A program made the position numbers and the translations under genes. A stretch of 64,000 nt of DNA from Lachnoclostridium edouardi. Its GTDB lineage: Bacteria; Bacillota; Clostridia; Lachnospirales; Lachnospiraceae. How positions within the stretch are numbered: position 1 is the first letter of the stretch; every line of letters begins with the position of its first letter. This document shows positions 15,726-25,175 of this stretch, in pieces. The stretch is from assembly GCF_900240245.1 (NCBI RefSeq), contig NZ_OESQ01000001.1:128565-192564 (forward strand), written 5' to 3'. Under the pieces are notes generated by a model that had not been told where the DNA came from, searched no databases, and worked only from the letters and a program-made list of their open reading frames with translations.

Positions 15726-17231
15726 TTACATCACTCCAGGGCCAACATTTTCAGCAGAATTATTTTCCGGACTTTCTGGTCCAGAAGGTACAGCTGAAGG
15801 TTCCGTAGGTTTTTCTACTGGCGCAGATGATTCTGGCTGTACAGAGGCTGTAGGTTTTTCTGATGGCTCAGAAGTATGTTCAGGTGTAGTTTCCAACGGA
15901 GAATCAGGTGTAACAGGATTTGCCGGGCCTAAATTTGTTCCAGGTCCGAAGTTTTCCTCATCTGTTTCCTCTTCTTCAGTACTTGTTTCCTCTATGCTCT
16001 CCGTCTCCTCTACAGTTTCTTCAGCAGAAGTTTCTTCTTCAGTGGAAGGCTCTTCTGTTGGCTCAGGAGTTGTTTCCTGAGGCGTTTGAGGCTTATTAGA
16101 GGAGGTTCCGCCTCCAGTGCCGATAGCTGGTGCATTTTCTCCAGGTTCGGAGATACCGCTTAATTCAGAAATCTTTTTGCTGATTTTTTTCACTTCTGAT
16201 GATGGAGTATAATTCTCGTCGCCAAATAGTAATTGGTGAAGCTGTATTACATTACTTTCCAAGGTTGTAGCAACTACACAATCCCTTCTATCAATTTTCA
16301 TAGTAGTTCTGGAGAATGGGAAGCCGGTAGTTTCTGTAATATGGTAATCTCCCATTTGCTTTGCCATTGGTATCAGATCATCAATGCCAATATCTGTAGA
16401 AATCTGTGGCAGCACTGTGACAAGGATATTATATCTGACAGACCAATCTGCCTGTTTTGCTTTTTCCATTGCCAGTTCTACTACTTTTCGCTGTCTGGCA
16501 GTTCTGTTAAAATCAGTGTCCATCAGCCTTAATCTGGCATATGCCACAGCCTGCACACCGTCCAGATGATTCATTCCGGCATGATCTAATTGGTAGGAGC
16601 CAACTCCTGTAGAGTTAACAGTTTCTGTAATAAATGAGTTAATATAAGCAAATTCAGAATCTGCGATTTCCAGATCAATGCCGCCTAGGATATTAATTGC
16701 ATCTACTACAGCTTTCCAGTTAAATGTGGCGTAGCTGTCGATCTGAAGGTCCAGATTTTCCTCTAAAGCATTGACTGCCTGACTTGGACCGCCTTTAAAG
16801 TAAGCTTCATTAATTTTATGGTACTCACCGTCTGGGCTGATTTTTAAATAAGTATCTCTGAACACGGAAACCAGTTGTATTTCTCCAGTAGCTTTATTAA
16901 TATTACAAATCATTTCCACGTCGGATAAAGCGCCTTTTCCCAGCTTTCCATCCCTGGAATCTACACCAAATACAGCGATGGTCCAATAACCATTATCTTT
17001 TTTGTCCCGTATAACAGAAAAAATCACGCTGGCTAATATAAAAAGAGCCAGAATCTCCACAATGAGAAAAATTCGTTTTCTGCGCCGTTTTCGCCGTATC
17101 GCTTTGGAGTGTCTGATTTTCCTGTTTTCAAACTCCTCCTGATGGGCGCTGATAAAATCAGACTCTTGTCTTCTGCGCTGCTGTCTTCTTTTTTTCATCC
17201 GCTCTAATTCATCTTCATAATCATAGCTCAT
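15726..17231 (-). CDS. LytR-CpsA-Psr (LCP) family cell-wall protein
   Basis: LCP enzymes transfer anionic glycopolymers from lipid carriers onto peptidoglycan outside the membrane. The 501-residue product has a basic cytoplasmic stretch (17-53), one transmembrane helix (about 53-74) and an LCP domain (about 84-270) with VFGVDSR, RDTY and the arginine-rich YARLRLMDTDFNRTARQRK motif. From about residue 340 the tail is low-complexity, rich in T, E, P and S, and likely spans or contacts the wall. It follows the NlpC/P60 gene by 6 bases, so the two form an operon. Confidence 0.93.
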   Translation of the reverse strand: MSYDYEDELERMKKRRQQRRRQESDFISAHQEEFENRKIRHSKAIRRKRRRKRIFLIVEILALFILASVIFSVIRDKKDNGYWTIAVFGVDSRDGKLGKGALSDVEMICNINKATGEIQLVSVFRDTYLKISPDGEYHKINEAYFKGGPSQAVNALEENLDLQIDSYATFNWKAVVDAINILGGIDLEIADSEFAYINSFITETVNSTGVGSYQLDHAGMNHLDGVQAVAYARLRLMDTDFNRTARQRKVVELAMEKAKQADWSVRYNILVTVLPQISTDIGIDDLIPMAKQMGDYHITETTGFPFSRTTMKIDRRDCVVATTLESNVIQLHQLLFGDENYTPSSEVKKISKKISELSGISEPGENAPAIGTGGGTSSNKPQTPQETTPEPTEEPSTEEETSAEETVEETESIEETSTEEEETDEENFGPGTNLGPANPVTPDSPLETTPEHTSEPSEKPTASVQPESSAPVEKPTEPSAVPSGPESPENNSAENVGPGVM

Positions 17232-17237
17232 ATTTTT

Positions 17238-19049
17238 TTACTCCACTAATTTTCTATAGTATTTCCAGTTTGCATCCATTACACTGACTGCTACATTTCC
17301 AACAGCGGCGCTGCTTTCGTGAATACAAATCATACTGTCATTTTCTGTCCAGGCCAAAAACATAACTACATGTCCGGATTCCCCGCCTAAGCGTACGATA
17401 ATATCTCCAGGTTGTAAATCCTGCCTATTTATGGCAGTGCCGGAGGCTGCCAGGCCTGTAGTGCTTTCAGCTGGAAGACGTTTATTTGTGACAGACCAAT
17501 ATACCCAATTAATCCATCCAGAACAGTCTAACCCTTTTAAAATCCTGCCCTTGTAATCAGGTTCAATAATAGATCCAAAGGCATTGCCGGTATATCCTTT
17601 TGCCCCAGGCTTACCTCCCCAATAGTATGGAACTCTTCCTACAGAATCAAGAGCAAATCGTATAATATCTTTCCTGATCTGTGAAGTGTCATTTGGAATA
17701 AGATCCATATATTTCTGGATTTCCTCCTGACTCATAGGATTTTTCAAAGAAATATTGGAGATTGTCAGCCCATAGTTTTCCATCCAATCCTGAGCGCTTA
17801 AATTGGCTGCATAAGCCATAGTCTCCTCTGTCCATCCTGGCCAGCCGCTGTCAGGGTCACCAGGATGGTTATCTAAAGAAAACAAGGAGTGTGTGCCGGT
17901 TATGCCAGTTATATTTATAGTAATATTTAAATCAATATGGCCAGGGCATAATACTTCTTCAGTTTCATCAATTGTCTCTGAGGATTCCTGAACATATTCA
18001 GATATTTTAACTATTTTTTCTTCCCCATCTTCTGAAATAGTCATAATATCCATGCCAGGGCCGCTGGCCTCTGAAGAAGATGCTAACGCATATGCAGATA
18101 CGGAAGCTGTGCTCTCAGATGTAGAATCTGAAGAATTATCTGTAGTTTCAGCAGAAGTTGAAGATTGAGAATCAGTTGAGGTTTCTGGTTGCTCAGAACT
18201 ATCATTTGAATTGGAAGCAATCTCCTTTTGGGCAGCCTCTTCTGCCAAAACTTCTGCAGCCAAATCCTCTTCTAAGGCTTCTTCCTCAGATTTGTTCAGA
18301 CATCCGTCACAATAATAAATGTCGCCAATGGAGATCTGATAAGAATGAGAATTTTTCCACAGATCCTTTGCATATTGCAAGAAGGTTGTTTCATCCTCAT
18401 AATCCTGAAAGTATGTAAAAACACTTGCCATAGATAAAATTTCTTTTACATTTGAAGTACCGCTGACTCTCCTGCCGTTTCCATCATAAACAGCTATATT
18501 AACATTTTTCCAGGCATTTACTGTCCAGGTATCAGGGTTCTCTTTCTGATGGCGTTCATCTCTTTTATTGTATTTGCCGATTACAGACTGCCTGGGAAGT
18601 CCAAGCTTTTCAGCCAATTTTTCCGGGGTCATTCCAGATATGTTGTATATATTATCCAGCCAATCTGCATCCATGATGGATAGACTTTGATAGATTTGTC
18701 CTGCCTTACTGTCCATAACATTAGTCGTATCAGAATCTGGACTAAAGCAATATGCCAGATTCAGTTTTTCTGGTTCTGGAACAAATACTTCCGGAAGTTC
18801 AAAATTTAATGCAGCTTCCGGTACAGAAGAAAACTGATCAGCGGCCTGATCATAAACGCCTATAACAAGCTGTCCATCTGTTTCCTGAGGAACATATAAT
18901 GCTGAAATTCCAATAGAAACACCTCCGGCAGCCAGCATAAAAACAGCAGAAACAGCTTGGGCGGACAATGGGAATTTTAATAATTTTTTTAGTGAATCAG
19001 ATTTGCATATACAATCTTTAATTTTTTCTTTTGGGTTTATAGCATTCAT
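17238..19049 (-). CDS. Membrane-anchored NlpC/P60-type endopeptidase
   Basis: This 603-residue protein has one N-terminal transmembrane segment (about 30-52) and a C-terminal NlpC/P60 cysteine peptidase domain (about 465-603). The catalytic residues are C509 (GLDCSGW), H560 (SGHVVMF) and probably H577 (CIHES). This family cuts peptide stems of peptidoglycan. The central 400 residues are extracellular, acidic and serine/threonine-rich (about 260-350) and match no domain I recognise. It is upstream of and co-directional with the LCP gene, and divergent from glmS, which supplies a wall precursor. Confidence 0.88.
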   Translation of the reverse strand: MNAINPKEKIKDCICKSDSLKKLLKFPLSAQAVSAVFMLAAGGVSIGISALYVPQETDGQLVIGVYDQAADQFSSVPEAALNFELPEVFVPEPEKLNLAYCFSPDSDTTNVMDSKAGQIYQSLSIMDADWLDNIYNISGMTPEKLAEKLGLPRQSVIGKYNKRDERHQKENPDTWTVNAWKNVNIAVYDGNGRRVSGTSNVKEILSMASVFTYFQDYEDETTFLQYAKDLWKNSHSYQISIGDIYYCDGCLNKSEEEALEEDLAAEVLAEEAAQKEIASNSNDSSEQPETSTDSQSSTSAETTDNSSDSTSESTASVSAYALASSSEASGPGMDIMTISEDGEEKIVKISEYVQESSETIDETEEVLCPGHIDLNITINITGITGTHSLFSLDNHPGDPDSGWPGWTEETMAYAANLSAQDWMENYGLTISNISLKNPMSQEEIQKYMDLIPNDTSQIRKDIIRFALDSVGRVPYYWGGKPGAKGYTGNAFGSIIEPDYKGRILKGLDCSGWINWVYWSVTNKRLPAESTTGLAASGTAINRQDLQPGDIIVRLGGESGHVVMFLAWTENDSMICIHESSAAVGNVAVSVMDANWKYYRKLVE

Positions 19050-19185
19050 TTGTACCTATCTTTCCTAACAACAGTTCCAAGTTATCATACAGTATTTTAC
19101 TATACCACAATTTGAAAAGAAAAAACAGAATAAAAAATTTAAAATTTATTAACATTTTTTAAGGTGTTCTGAACAAGAAATTTCG

Positions 19186-19214
19186 TTGACTCATATGATG
19201 TATAGAGATATAAT
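19186..19214 (+). promoter_or_regulatory. Sigma-A promoter of glmS
   Basis: A -35 TTGACT (19186-19191), a 17-base spacer and a perfect -10 TATAAT (19209-19214). The resulting leader is only about 33 bases, too short for a glmS ribozyme. Confidence 0.88.
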
Positions 19215-19253
19215 TTACACATTATAATTGAATTTAGAATAAGGAGACAGAAT

Positions 19254-21071
19254 ATGTGTGGAATAATTGGATACACAGGACCGCTGGCAGCAAGAAAAGT
19301 ACTTATAGAAGGCTTATCTCAGCTGGAATACCGCGGTTATGACAGTGCGGGAATTGCATACTTTGGCAGTGATTCATCCATGAAAATAGTGAAAACTATA
19401 GGGAAGGTAGCCAATTTAAAGGAACTGTGCAAGGATAAAAATGATGTTTCCCACTGCGGTATCGGTCATACCAGATGGGCAACTCATGGAGGCGTAACAA
19501 CGGAAAATGCCCACCCACATGAATTTGGGAATGTAGTATTAATACATAATGGAATTATAGAAAACTATCACCAGCTGACAATAGACTTTCACCTGGAGGG
19601 AAAGCTTGTCTCTCAGACAGACAGCGAGGTAGCTGCAGCAGTTTTAGATAGTATGTATCATGGAAATCCTATGGAGGCAATTCGCAGCCTGGTACCGCTT
19701 TTAGAGGGCTCATATGCCTTCTGTATTATGTTTAAGGACCATCCGGGAGAAATTTATGCAGTGAGAAATGTAAGCCCTTTGGTGGCGGCTTACACCCATT
19801 CTGGCTCATTAATTGCATCAGACCTTACTGCATTAATTCCATATACACGTTCTTATTTTGTGCTGCCAGAGGAAAGAATTGTAAAATTAACAGCATACAA
19901 AATATGTATGTATGATATGGAGGGCAATTCCAGAGAACCAGAAATCATGGAAGTAAACTGGAATATGGATGCTGCCATGAAAAATGGATTTCCTCACTTC
20001 ATGCTGAAGGAAATTTATGAGCAGCCGGAAGCTTTGAAAAATACTATTTTGCCTCGGATCAGCAGAGGGCTTCCGGATTTTGAAGCTGACCAGATTCCAG
20101 ATGCTATTTGGCAGGATTTAAGCCAAATCAGAATTGTAGCCTGCGGAACTGCTATGCACGCAGGAATGGTAGCAAAGGCCATTATGGAACCACTTATGAA
20201 AATTCCGGTAATCGTCTCCATTGCCTCTGAATTTCGGTACGAGGACCCGTTAATAGACAACAAAACATTGGTGATTATTATTTCTCAGTCAGGGGAAACC
20301 ATTGACACATTAGCAGCTTTAAGATTGGCTAAATCCAGGGGCGCTAAAACCTTAGCTATTGTGAATGTAAAAGGCTCTACTATTGCCAGAGAAAGCGATT
20401 ATGTACTTTATACTCACGCAGGCCCTGAAATTGCCGTTGCCAGCACAAAAGCTTATTCAGTGCAGCTGGCCGCTTTATACCTGGTATGCTGTCGTATGGC
20501 ATATATAAATAAGGCTTTAACAGAGGAAGAAAGTATAAACTTTATCAGCCAGCTTTTAGATGTAATTCCTGCTATGGAAGCCATGATTCATCAGGCAGAT
20601 ACTATTAAGGCTGTTGTAAATCACCTGGTAAATCAGCCGGACGCATTTTTTATTGGACGTGGTTTAGATTACACATTTTCATTAGAAGGGGCTTTAAAAT
20701 TAAAGGAGATATCTTATATTCACGCTGAGGCCTATGCAGCAGGGGAATTGAAGCACGGGACAATTGCTTTAATTGCAGAAAATGTTCCGGTTATCGCTAT
20801 TGCTACACAGGATAAAATATTCGGAAAAACGATTTCTAATATTAGAGAGGTAAAGGCAAGAGGAGCATTTGTCATATTGCTGGCAAAAGAAAATGCCACT
20901 GTAGATCAAGGCGTAGCTGATATTCAAATCAGAATACCGAATATTAACGATCACTTTACTGTATTTCCTATTGCAGTGGTGCTGCAGCTGATTGCCTATT
21001 ATGCTTCACTTTTAAAGGGGTTAGACGTGGATCAGCCTAGAAATCTGGCAAAGTCAGTAACTGTAGAATAA
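19254..21071 (+). CDS. glmS: Glucosamine-6-phosphate synthase
   Basis: GlmS converts fructose-6-phosphate and glutamine to glucosamine-6-phosphate, the entry step to peptidoglycan amino sugars. The 605-residue product starts MCGIIGYTG, so the catalytic N-terminal cysteine follows the initiator Met. The glutaminase domain covers about 1-240 and two SIS sugar-isomerase domains the rest, with the conserved C-terminal DQPRNLAKSVTVE. AAGGAGA precedes the ATG. Many Firmicutes control glmS with a self-cleaving ribozyme in the leader, but the short leader here leaves no room for one. Confidence 0.98.
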   Translation: MCGIIGYTGPLAARKVLIEGLSQLEYRGYDSAGIAYFGSDSSMKIVKTIGKVANLKELCKDKNDVSHCGIGHTRWATHGGVTTENAHPHEFGNVVLIHNGIIENYHQLTIDFHLEGKLVSQTDSEVAAAVLDSMYHGNPMEAIRSLVPLLEGSYAFCIMFKDHPGEIYAVRNVSPLVAAYTHSGSLIASDLTALIPYTRSYFVLPEERIVKLTAYKICMYDMEGNSREPEIMEVNWNMDAAMKNGFPHFMLKEIYEQPEALKNTILPRISRGLPDFEADQIPDAIWQDLSQIRIVACGTAMHAGMVAKAIMEPLMKIPVIVSIASEFRYEDPLIDNKTLVIIISQSGETIDTLAALRLAKSRGAKTLAIVNVKGSTIARESDYVLYTHAGPEIAVASTKAYSVQLAALYLVCCRMAYINKALTEEESINFISQLLDVIPAMEAMIHQADTIKAVVNHLVNQPDAFFIGRGLDYTFSLEGALKLKEISYIHAEAYAAGELKHGTIALIAENVPVIAIATQDKIFGKTISNIREVKARGAFVILLAKENATVDQGVADIQIRIPNINDHFTVFPIAVVLQLIAYYASLLKGLDVDQPRNLAKSVTVE

Positions 21072-21099
21072 TGTAGAGAATTCCTATAAAATTAAATAA

Positions 21100-21121
21100 G
21101 GGTGCTGTGGTCACAGCACCC
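21100..21121. terminator. Bidirectional terminator between glmS and the kinase-like gene
   Basis: GGGTGCTGTG (21100-21109) pairs with CACAGCACCC (21112-21121), a GC-rich hairpin in the convergent gap. AT-rich U-containing tracts follow on both strands (TTATTTTTT on plus, TTATTTAATTTTA on minus). Confidence 0.75.
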
Positions 21122-21129
21122 TGCATAAA

Positions 21130-21765
21130 TTATTTTTTCAGCCATTCTTGTTTTTTCTTAGCAAAATCTAAAATAATATCAACACAGCCCTCCTGTCCCA
21201 GTGAACTGCTATTTAAGCACAATTCATAGCTGACAGCATCCCCCCACTTTTTGCTGGAGTAATAATTATAATAGCTGGATCTTTTTTTATCTGTTTTAAT
21301 CATTAAATCTCTGGCCTTAGCCTCTGGAAGATTATTTACCTTTGCCAGGCGTTTAATCTTCTCCTCCTCATCAGCAGAAATAAACACGCTGACCACATTA
21401 GGAAAATCAGCCAAAGCGTAATCTGCGCATCGTCCTACAATAATACATGATTCTTCCATAGCCAGTTTTTTAATGGTATCAAATTGAGCCAGGAAAATTT
21501 TGTGGTTAATAGGCATATCTGTATATGCAGATGTAGTGTAGCCAAGAGAATAAGTGTCCATAACTAAAGAATACAGAAAGCTGCTGGTAGGCTTTTCATC
21601 GTGTGATTCAAATAATTCTTTGCATAAACCGCTGTTCTTTGCTGCCAGGTTTAACAATTCCTTATCGTAACACTTTACTCCCAGCCTTTCTGCCAGCTTT
21701 AATCCAATGGCTTTACCGCCGCTTCCACACTGCCTTCCTATAGTTATTACTAAATTATTATTCAT
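21130..21765 (-). CDS. Cytidylate kinase-like family protein
   Basis: This 211-residue P-loop protein belongs to the cytidylate kinase-like family (PF13189). The nucleotide-binding loop reads GRQCGSGGKAIG (residues 11-22), and a later IIVGRCADYAL motif resembles the phosphate-acceptor region. True CMP kinase (Cmk) has a somewhat different signature, so the substrate is not certain. It stands alone, between convergent glmS and the rluD operon, with AAAGGAGAG before the ATG. Confidence 0.85.
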   Translation of the reverse strand: MNNNLVITIGRQCGSGGKAIGLKLAERLGVKCYDKELLNLAAKNSGLCKELFESHDEKPTSSFLYSLVMDTYSLGYTTSAYTDMPINHKIFLAQFDTIKKLAMEESCIIVGRCADYALADFPNVVSVFISADEEEKIKRLAKVNNLPEAKARDLMIKTDKKRSSYYNYYSSKKWGDAVSYELCLNSSSLGQEGCVDIILDFAKKKQEWLKK

Positions 21766-21853
21766 AATCAGCTCTCCTTTCAGTCATAAATATCAGTATT
21801 GAGCAAAAATATCTATAAATATTATACAACAAAATATGGGAAAAGTACATTAA

Positions 21854-22768
21854 TTATTTCAATTTTTCTAAAAGTTCCTGAAAATATTCAGGCAATGGAG
21901 CTGTAAATTCCATATATTGACCAGACGCTGGATGAATAATTCCAAGAACGCCGGCGTGAAGCGTCTGCCCCTGAAGATAAGAATAAGGACAACGTGATGG
22001 GCCGTAAATACTGTCTCCTAACAAAGGATGGTGAATGCTGGCCATATGAACCCGAATTTGATGAGTGCGCCCTGTTTCCAGCTGGCATTCAATAAATGTA
22101 AATTTTTCAAATCGCCTAAGAACTTTGTAATGGGTGATGGCCTCTTTTCCATTTTTGTAATTAACGCTCATTTTTTTTCTATCAATGGGGTGACGTCCAA
22201 TAGGGGCATCTACAGTGCCCTCATCTTCCTTTATAACGCCGTGTACTATGGCATAATATTTTCTGGTAATAGAATGTTCCTTTAGCTGCTCTGCAATAGA
22301 ATTGTGAGATAAATCATTTTTACACACAATTAAAACCCCGGTGGTGTCCATATCAATACGATGAACAATACCAGGGCGCATAATTCCATTAATACCAGAA
22401 AGACTGTCCTTACAGTGCTCCATTAAGCCATTGACTAAAGTGCCGGAATAATGGCCGGCTGCAGGATGAACCACCATTCCCTTAGGCTTATTTACAAGCA
22501 GAATATAAGAATCCTCATATATAATATCCAGGTCCATAGGTTCTGCCTGAATTTCCGGCTCCTGAGCCTCTGGGATAGCCATTTGAATCATATCCCCTGC
22601 ACATACCTTGTAGCTGCCCTTCTCCCATTTGCCATTTACAAAAACCATTTGGTTTTTAATCAGCTTTTGGATAAAGGACCTGGACATTTCACCTTGACAG
22701 CCAGATAAATAAGCATCCAATCTGCCTTCCTGTCCTGGCTGTACAATAAATTCAGCTTTATCTATCAA
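21854..22768 (-). CDS. rluD: 23S rRNA pseudouridine synthase, RluD type
   Basis: RluD-type enzymes convert specific uridines of 23S rRNA helix 69 to pseudouridine. The 304-residue product has an N-terminal S4 RNA-binding domain (about 16-65) and a catalytic domain with D139 in HRIDMDTTG. It follows lspA by 2 bases, and the lspA-rluD order is widespread. Members of the RluA/C/D family are hard to separate by sequence alone, so the exact uridines are inferred. Confidence 0.92.
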   Translation of the reverse strand: MIDKAEFIVQPGQEGRLDAYLSGCQGEMSRSFIQKLIKNQMVFVNGKWEKGSYKVCAGDMIQMAIPEAQEPEIQAEPMDLDIIYEDSYILLVNKPKGMVVHPAAGHYSGTLVNGLMEHCKDSLSGINGIMRPGIVHRIDMDTTGVLIVCKNDLSHNSIAEQLKEHSITRKYYAIVHGVIKEDEGTVDAPIGRHPIDRKKMSVNYKNGKEAITHYKVLRRFEKFTFIECQLETGRTHQIRVHMASIHHPLLGDSIYGPSRCPYSYLQGQTLHAGVLGIIHPASGQYMEFTAPLPEYFQELLEKLK

Positions 22769-22770
22769 AG

Positions 22771-23286
22771 TCAGGTTCCTCCTTTTCCTTTAAAAGAAAA
22801 AACCTCCAGATCCTGATCCTTATAATAAAATAAAATCAAACCAGCTAAAACGCCTGTAGCTACAGTTACATAACAGTCAGCTACATTGAAAATAGGAAAA
22901 TCAATTAAGCTAAAATATAAAAAGTCTACAACATACCCTTGGGAAAGACGATCTATCATATTTCCCACAGCCCCTGCAGTAATTCCTAAAGCACATAATC
23001 CCAGGGGAATATATTTTGAAGAATAGGGCATACGGATTAACAGATAAGTAACTGCAATAATGACAATTGCTCCAATGATAAAGAAAAAGCCCTGTTTTCC
23101 CTGGAGTATACCAAACGCAGCTCCCCGGTTTTCTGAATACAGCAGTTGAAAAACACCGTCCCAAACTACGTAAGGGTTCTTATCCTTGAGATGGGCTACT
23201 GCCAGATTTTTTGTCCACTGGTCCAGAACCAGCAGAACTGCTAAACCAGCTAGAAATCCTGAAAATTGTTTGATTTTCTGATTCAT
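22771..23286 (-). CDS. lspA: Lipoprotein signal peptidase (signal peptidase II)
   Basis: LspA removes signal peptides from diacylglycerol-modified prolipoproteins in the membrane. The 171-residue product has four predicted transmembrane helices and the two catalytic aspartates D112 (NMIDR) and D137 (FNVADCYV). The conserved ENRGAAFGI segment is at 52-60. It lies 9 bases downstream of aroB. Its substrates in this window include the DacF-like and DUF3048 lipoproteins. Confidence 0.96.
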   Translation of the reverse strand: MNQKIKQFSGFLAGLAVLLVLDQWTKNLAVAHLKDKNPYVVWDGVFQLLYSENRGAAFGILQGKQGFFFIIGAIVIIAVTYLLIRMPYSSKYIPLGLCALGITAGAVGNMIDRLSQGYVVDFLYFSLIDFPIFNVADCYVTVATGVLAGLILFYYKDQDLEVFSFKGKGGT

Positions 23287-23295
23287 ATAGACTCC

Positions 23296-24381
23296 TTATG
23301 CGAAAATGTGGGAAAGGCCTTCCCTCATTTCTTCCTCTGTAACATTTTTGTATATGCAGGCTTCTCCCACACCGTTCAGGAGAATAAATTTAATTACGCC
23401 TGCCTCCATCTTCTTATCATTTTTTGTAGCCTCAATTACCTGATCAGATGACAAGCCTGATACAGTTACAGGAATGTGAAAAGACTGAATAAAGTTTCTG
23501 ATCTGCTCAGCTTCTGTATGAGAAATTAGTCCTCTTTTAGCAGAAATATAGGAAGCTGCAATACAGCCTAAGGCTACACAATGGCCGTGGAGCATACGGA
23601 AATCAGACAGCTTTTCTATGGCGTGTCCCAAAGTATGTCCAAAGTTTAAAAAGGCACGGATGCCCTGCTCTTTTGGGTCCTCTTCTACCACATCCCGTTT
23701 AATATAATCACTTTCCAATATCATTTTCCCGCATATATCTAAGTCTCTGGAAAGAATTTTTTCCCTTTCTGCTTCCAGGAAAGAATAGTAATCGGCGCTT
23801 CGTATCAGGCCATGCTTAATAATTTCTCCCATGCCTGAGGAAAATTGTTCTTTAGGCAAAGTGAGAAGAGCGCCTGTGTTGCTGTACACCAAAAGTGGCA
23901 TGTGGAAGGCGCCTACCATATTTTTGTATGCATCAAAGTCTACTCCCGTTTTTCCGCCAATACTGCTATCCACCTGAGACAGCAAAGTTGTAGGCACCTG
24001 AATAAAAGAAATTCCCCTTAAATAGGTAGCAGCTGCAAAACCGCACAAATCTCCTACTACGCCGCCGCCCAGGGCTACCAGGATATCTTTTCTGTCAAAT
24101 TTAGAAAGGATTAAATGCTCATATAAGCTGCGCACAGTGTCCAGGTTTTTATACTCCTCTCCTGCAGGAAAAACAAAGGATGTTACCTGCCTGGAGCAGG
24201 AAGAAAGCTGGGCCTTCACTTCCTCTAAATACAGCTTTTCTACATTAGAATCTGTGACAATACAAACCTTTCTGCCGGCTGTAAAGCATTCTGCCTCTTC
24301 AGCTAAACGTTGAAAGGAGGGTTCCAGCACAATATCGTAAACAGGCTGGTTGTTTAAGTGAACAGTAATTCTTTTTTCCAT
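23296..24381 (-). CDS. aroB: 3-dehydroquinate synthase
   Basis: AroB cyclises DAHP to 3-dehydroquinate in the shikimate pathway, using NAD and a divalent metal. The 361-residue product has the NAD-binding GGGVVGDLCGFAAATY motif (about 104-119), the lysine-bearing SSIGGKTGVD segment, and metal ligands in NFGHTLGHAIE and LHGHCVALG. It is inserted in a cell-division and lipoprotein operon (ylmH upstream, lspA downstream) with no other shikimate gene nearby. Confidence 0.97.
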   Translation of the reverse strand: MEKRITVHLNNQPVYDIVLEPSFQRLAEEAECFTAGRKVCIVTDSNVEKLYLEEVKAQLSSCSRQVTSFVFPAGEEYKNLDTVRSLYEHLILSKFDRKDILVALGGGVVGDLCGFAAATYLRGISFIQVPTTLLSQVDSSIGGKTGVDFDAYKNMVGAFHMPLLVYSNTGALLTLPKEQFSSGMGEIIKHGLIRSADYYSFLEAEREKILSRDLDICGKMILESDYIKRDVVEEDPKEQGIRAFLNFGHTLGHAIEKLSDFRMLHGHCVALGCIAASYISAKRGLISHTEAEQIRNFIQSFHIPVTVSGLSSDQVIEATKNDKKMEAGVIKFILLNGVGEACIYKNVTEEEMREGLSHIFA

Positions 24382-24392
24382 TTTGCAGTCTC

Positions 24393-25151
24393 CTAACAGT
24401 ATTTATCCAGGGCTACAAAAATACGCCCCTTTTTTGTCTCATTTTTTATGCCTTTAAAGTGAAAACGTCCAAGGCCGCGCACAGATACAATATCTCCTTC
24501 CTTTAGGGAAGCGCTGTTGGACGCAGCCAGCTTTCCATTAATAAATACCCTCTCTCCTTCAATATAAGGCACTATTTTTCCTCTGGAACTTTTGTAAGCC
24601 AAAGCCAGCACATTGTCAAGTCTGAGAGAGGCTATACTGCCCTCTATGGTCTCAAAGGAAGGAGATATGGAAATTTCAGAGAAAGCCTGTATTTCCACGC
24701 TTACAGAGGTATGACGGATAGAAGAAAGACCTCCGGCAATATATTCTGCCAAATCCTCCATGCAGAATAAATATGCCTGGTTTCCATCTAATAAAATATC
24801 TCCTGTTTTGCAGCGGTCAATGCCCAGGCTCATAACAGCGCCCAGATAATCTCTATGTGTAAGAGACTGGGCAAACTTTTCATGGACAGGGGCAATTCGC
24901 AGGCAGGAAACAGGAGGTACAAAGTTATTTTCATCCATATAGGACGGAAGAAAGCAAACAACTTTCCTTTCAGCCAGTTCATAGCCTCCGTACAGATATT
25001 GCCGAACGTCAGCCATAGACCGGGCTAAGGAGTGGAAAATTGTCTGCTCATTTAAATTTAAAAAATCCGTATGGGTTGGAATATCACGCTGATATGATAA
25101 TTCAGCAAGTTCCAGTATTCTCTTTCGCAGTAATTGTTCTTCTTTTTCCAT
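24393..25151 (-). CDS. ylmH: YlmH-type S4-domain RNA-binding protein
   Basis: YlmH is an S4-domain protein linked to ribosome-associated functions and found in the sepF/division cluster of Gram-positive bacteria. The 252-residue product has an N-terminal domain of its own family and a C-terminal S4 domain (about 180-245), with VDNVL-like SLRLDNVLALAYKSSRGK and the VFINGKLAASNSASLKEGD turn. It lies between sepF and aroB. In many Firmicutes ylmG precedes it; that gene is absent here. Confidence 0.92.
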   Translation of the reverse strand: MEKEEQLLRKRILELAELSYQRDIPTHTDFLNLNEQTIFHSLARSMADVRQYLYGGYELAERKVVCFLPSYMDENNFVPPVSCLRIAPVHEKFAQSLTHRDYLGAVMSLGIDRCKTGDILLDGNQAYLFCMEDLAEYIAGGLSSIRHTSVSVEIQAFSEISISPSFETIEGSIASLRLDNVLALAYKSSRGKIVPYIEGERVFINGKLAASNSASLKEGDIVSVRGLGRFHFKGIKNETKKGRIFVALDKYC

Positions 25152-25175
25152 AATCTAATTGTACGCTATTAATAT

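Noticed and set aside
15657..15788. Small plus-strand reading frame preceded by AAGGAGA in a hairpin loop
   Set aside because: About 43 codons, antisense to the end of the LCP gene, no promoter and no recognisable protein sequence; the ribosome binding site-like loop is kept only as part of the hairpin observation.
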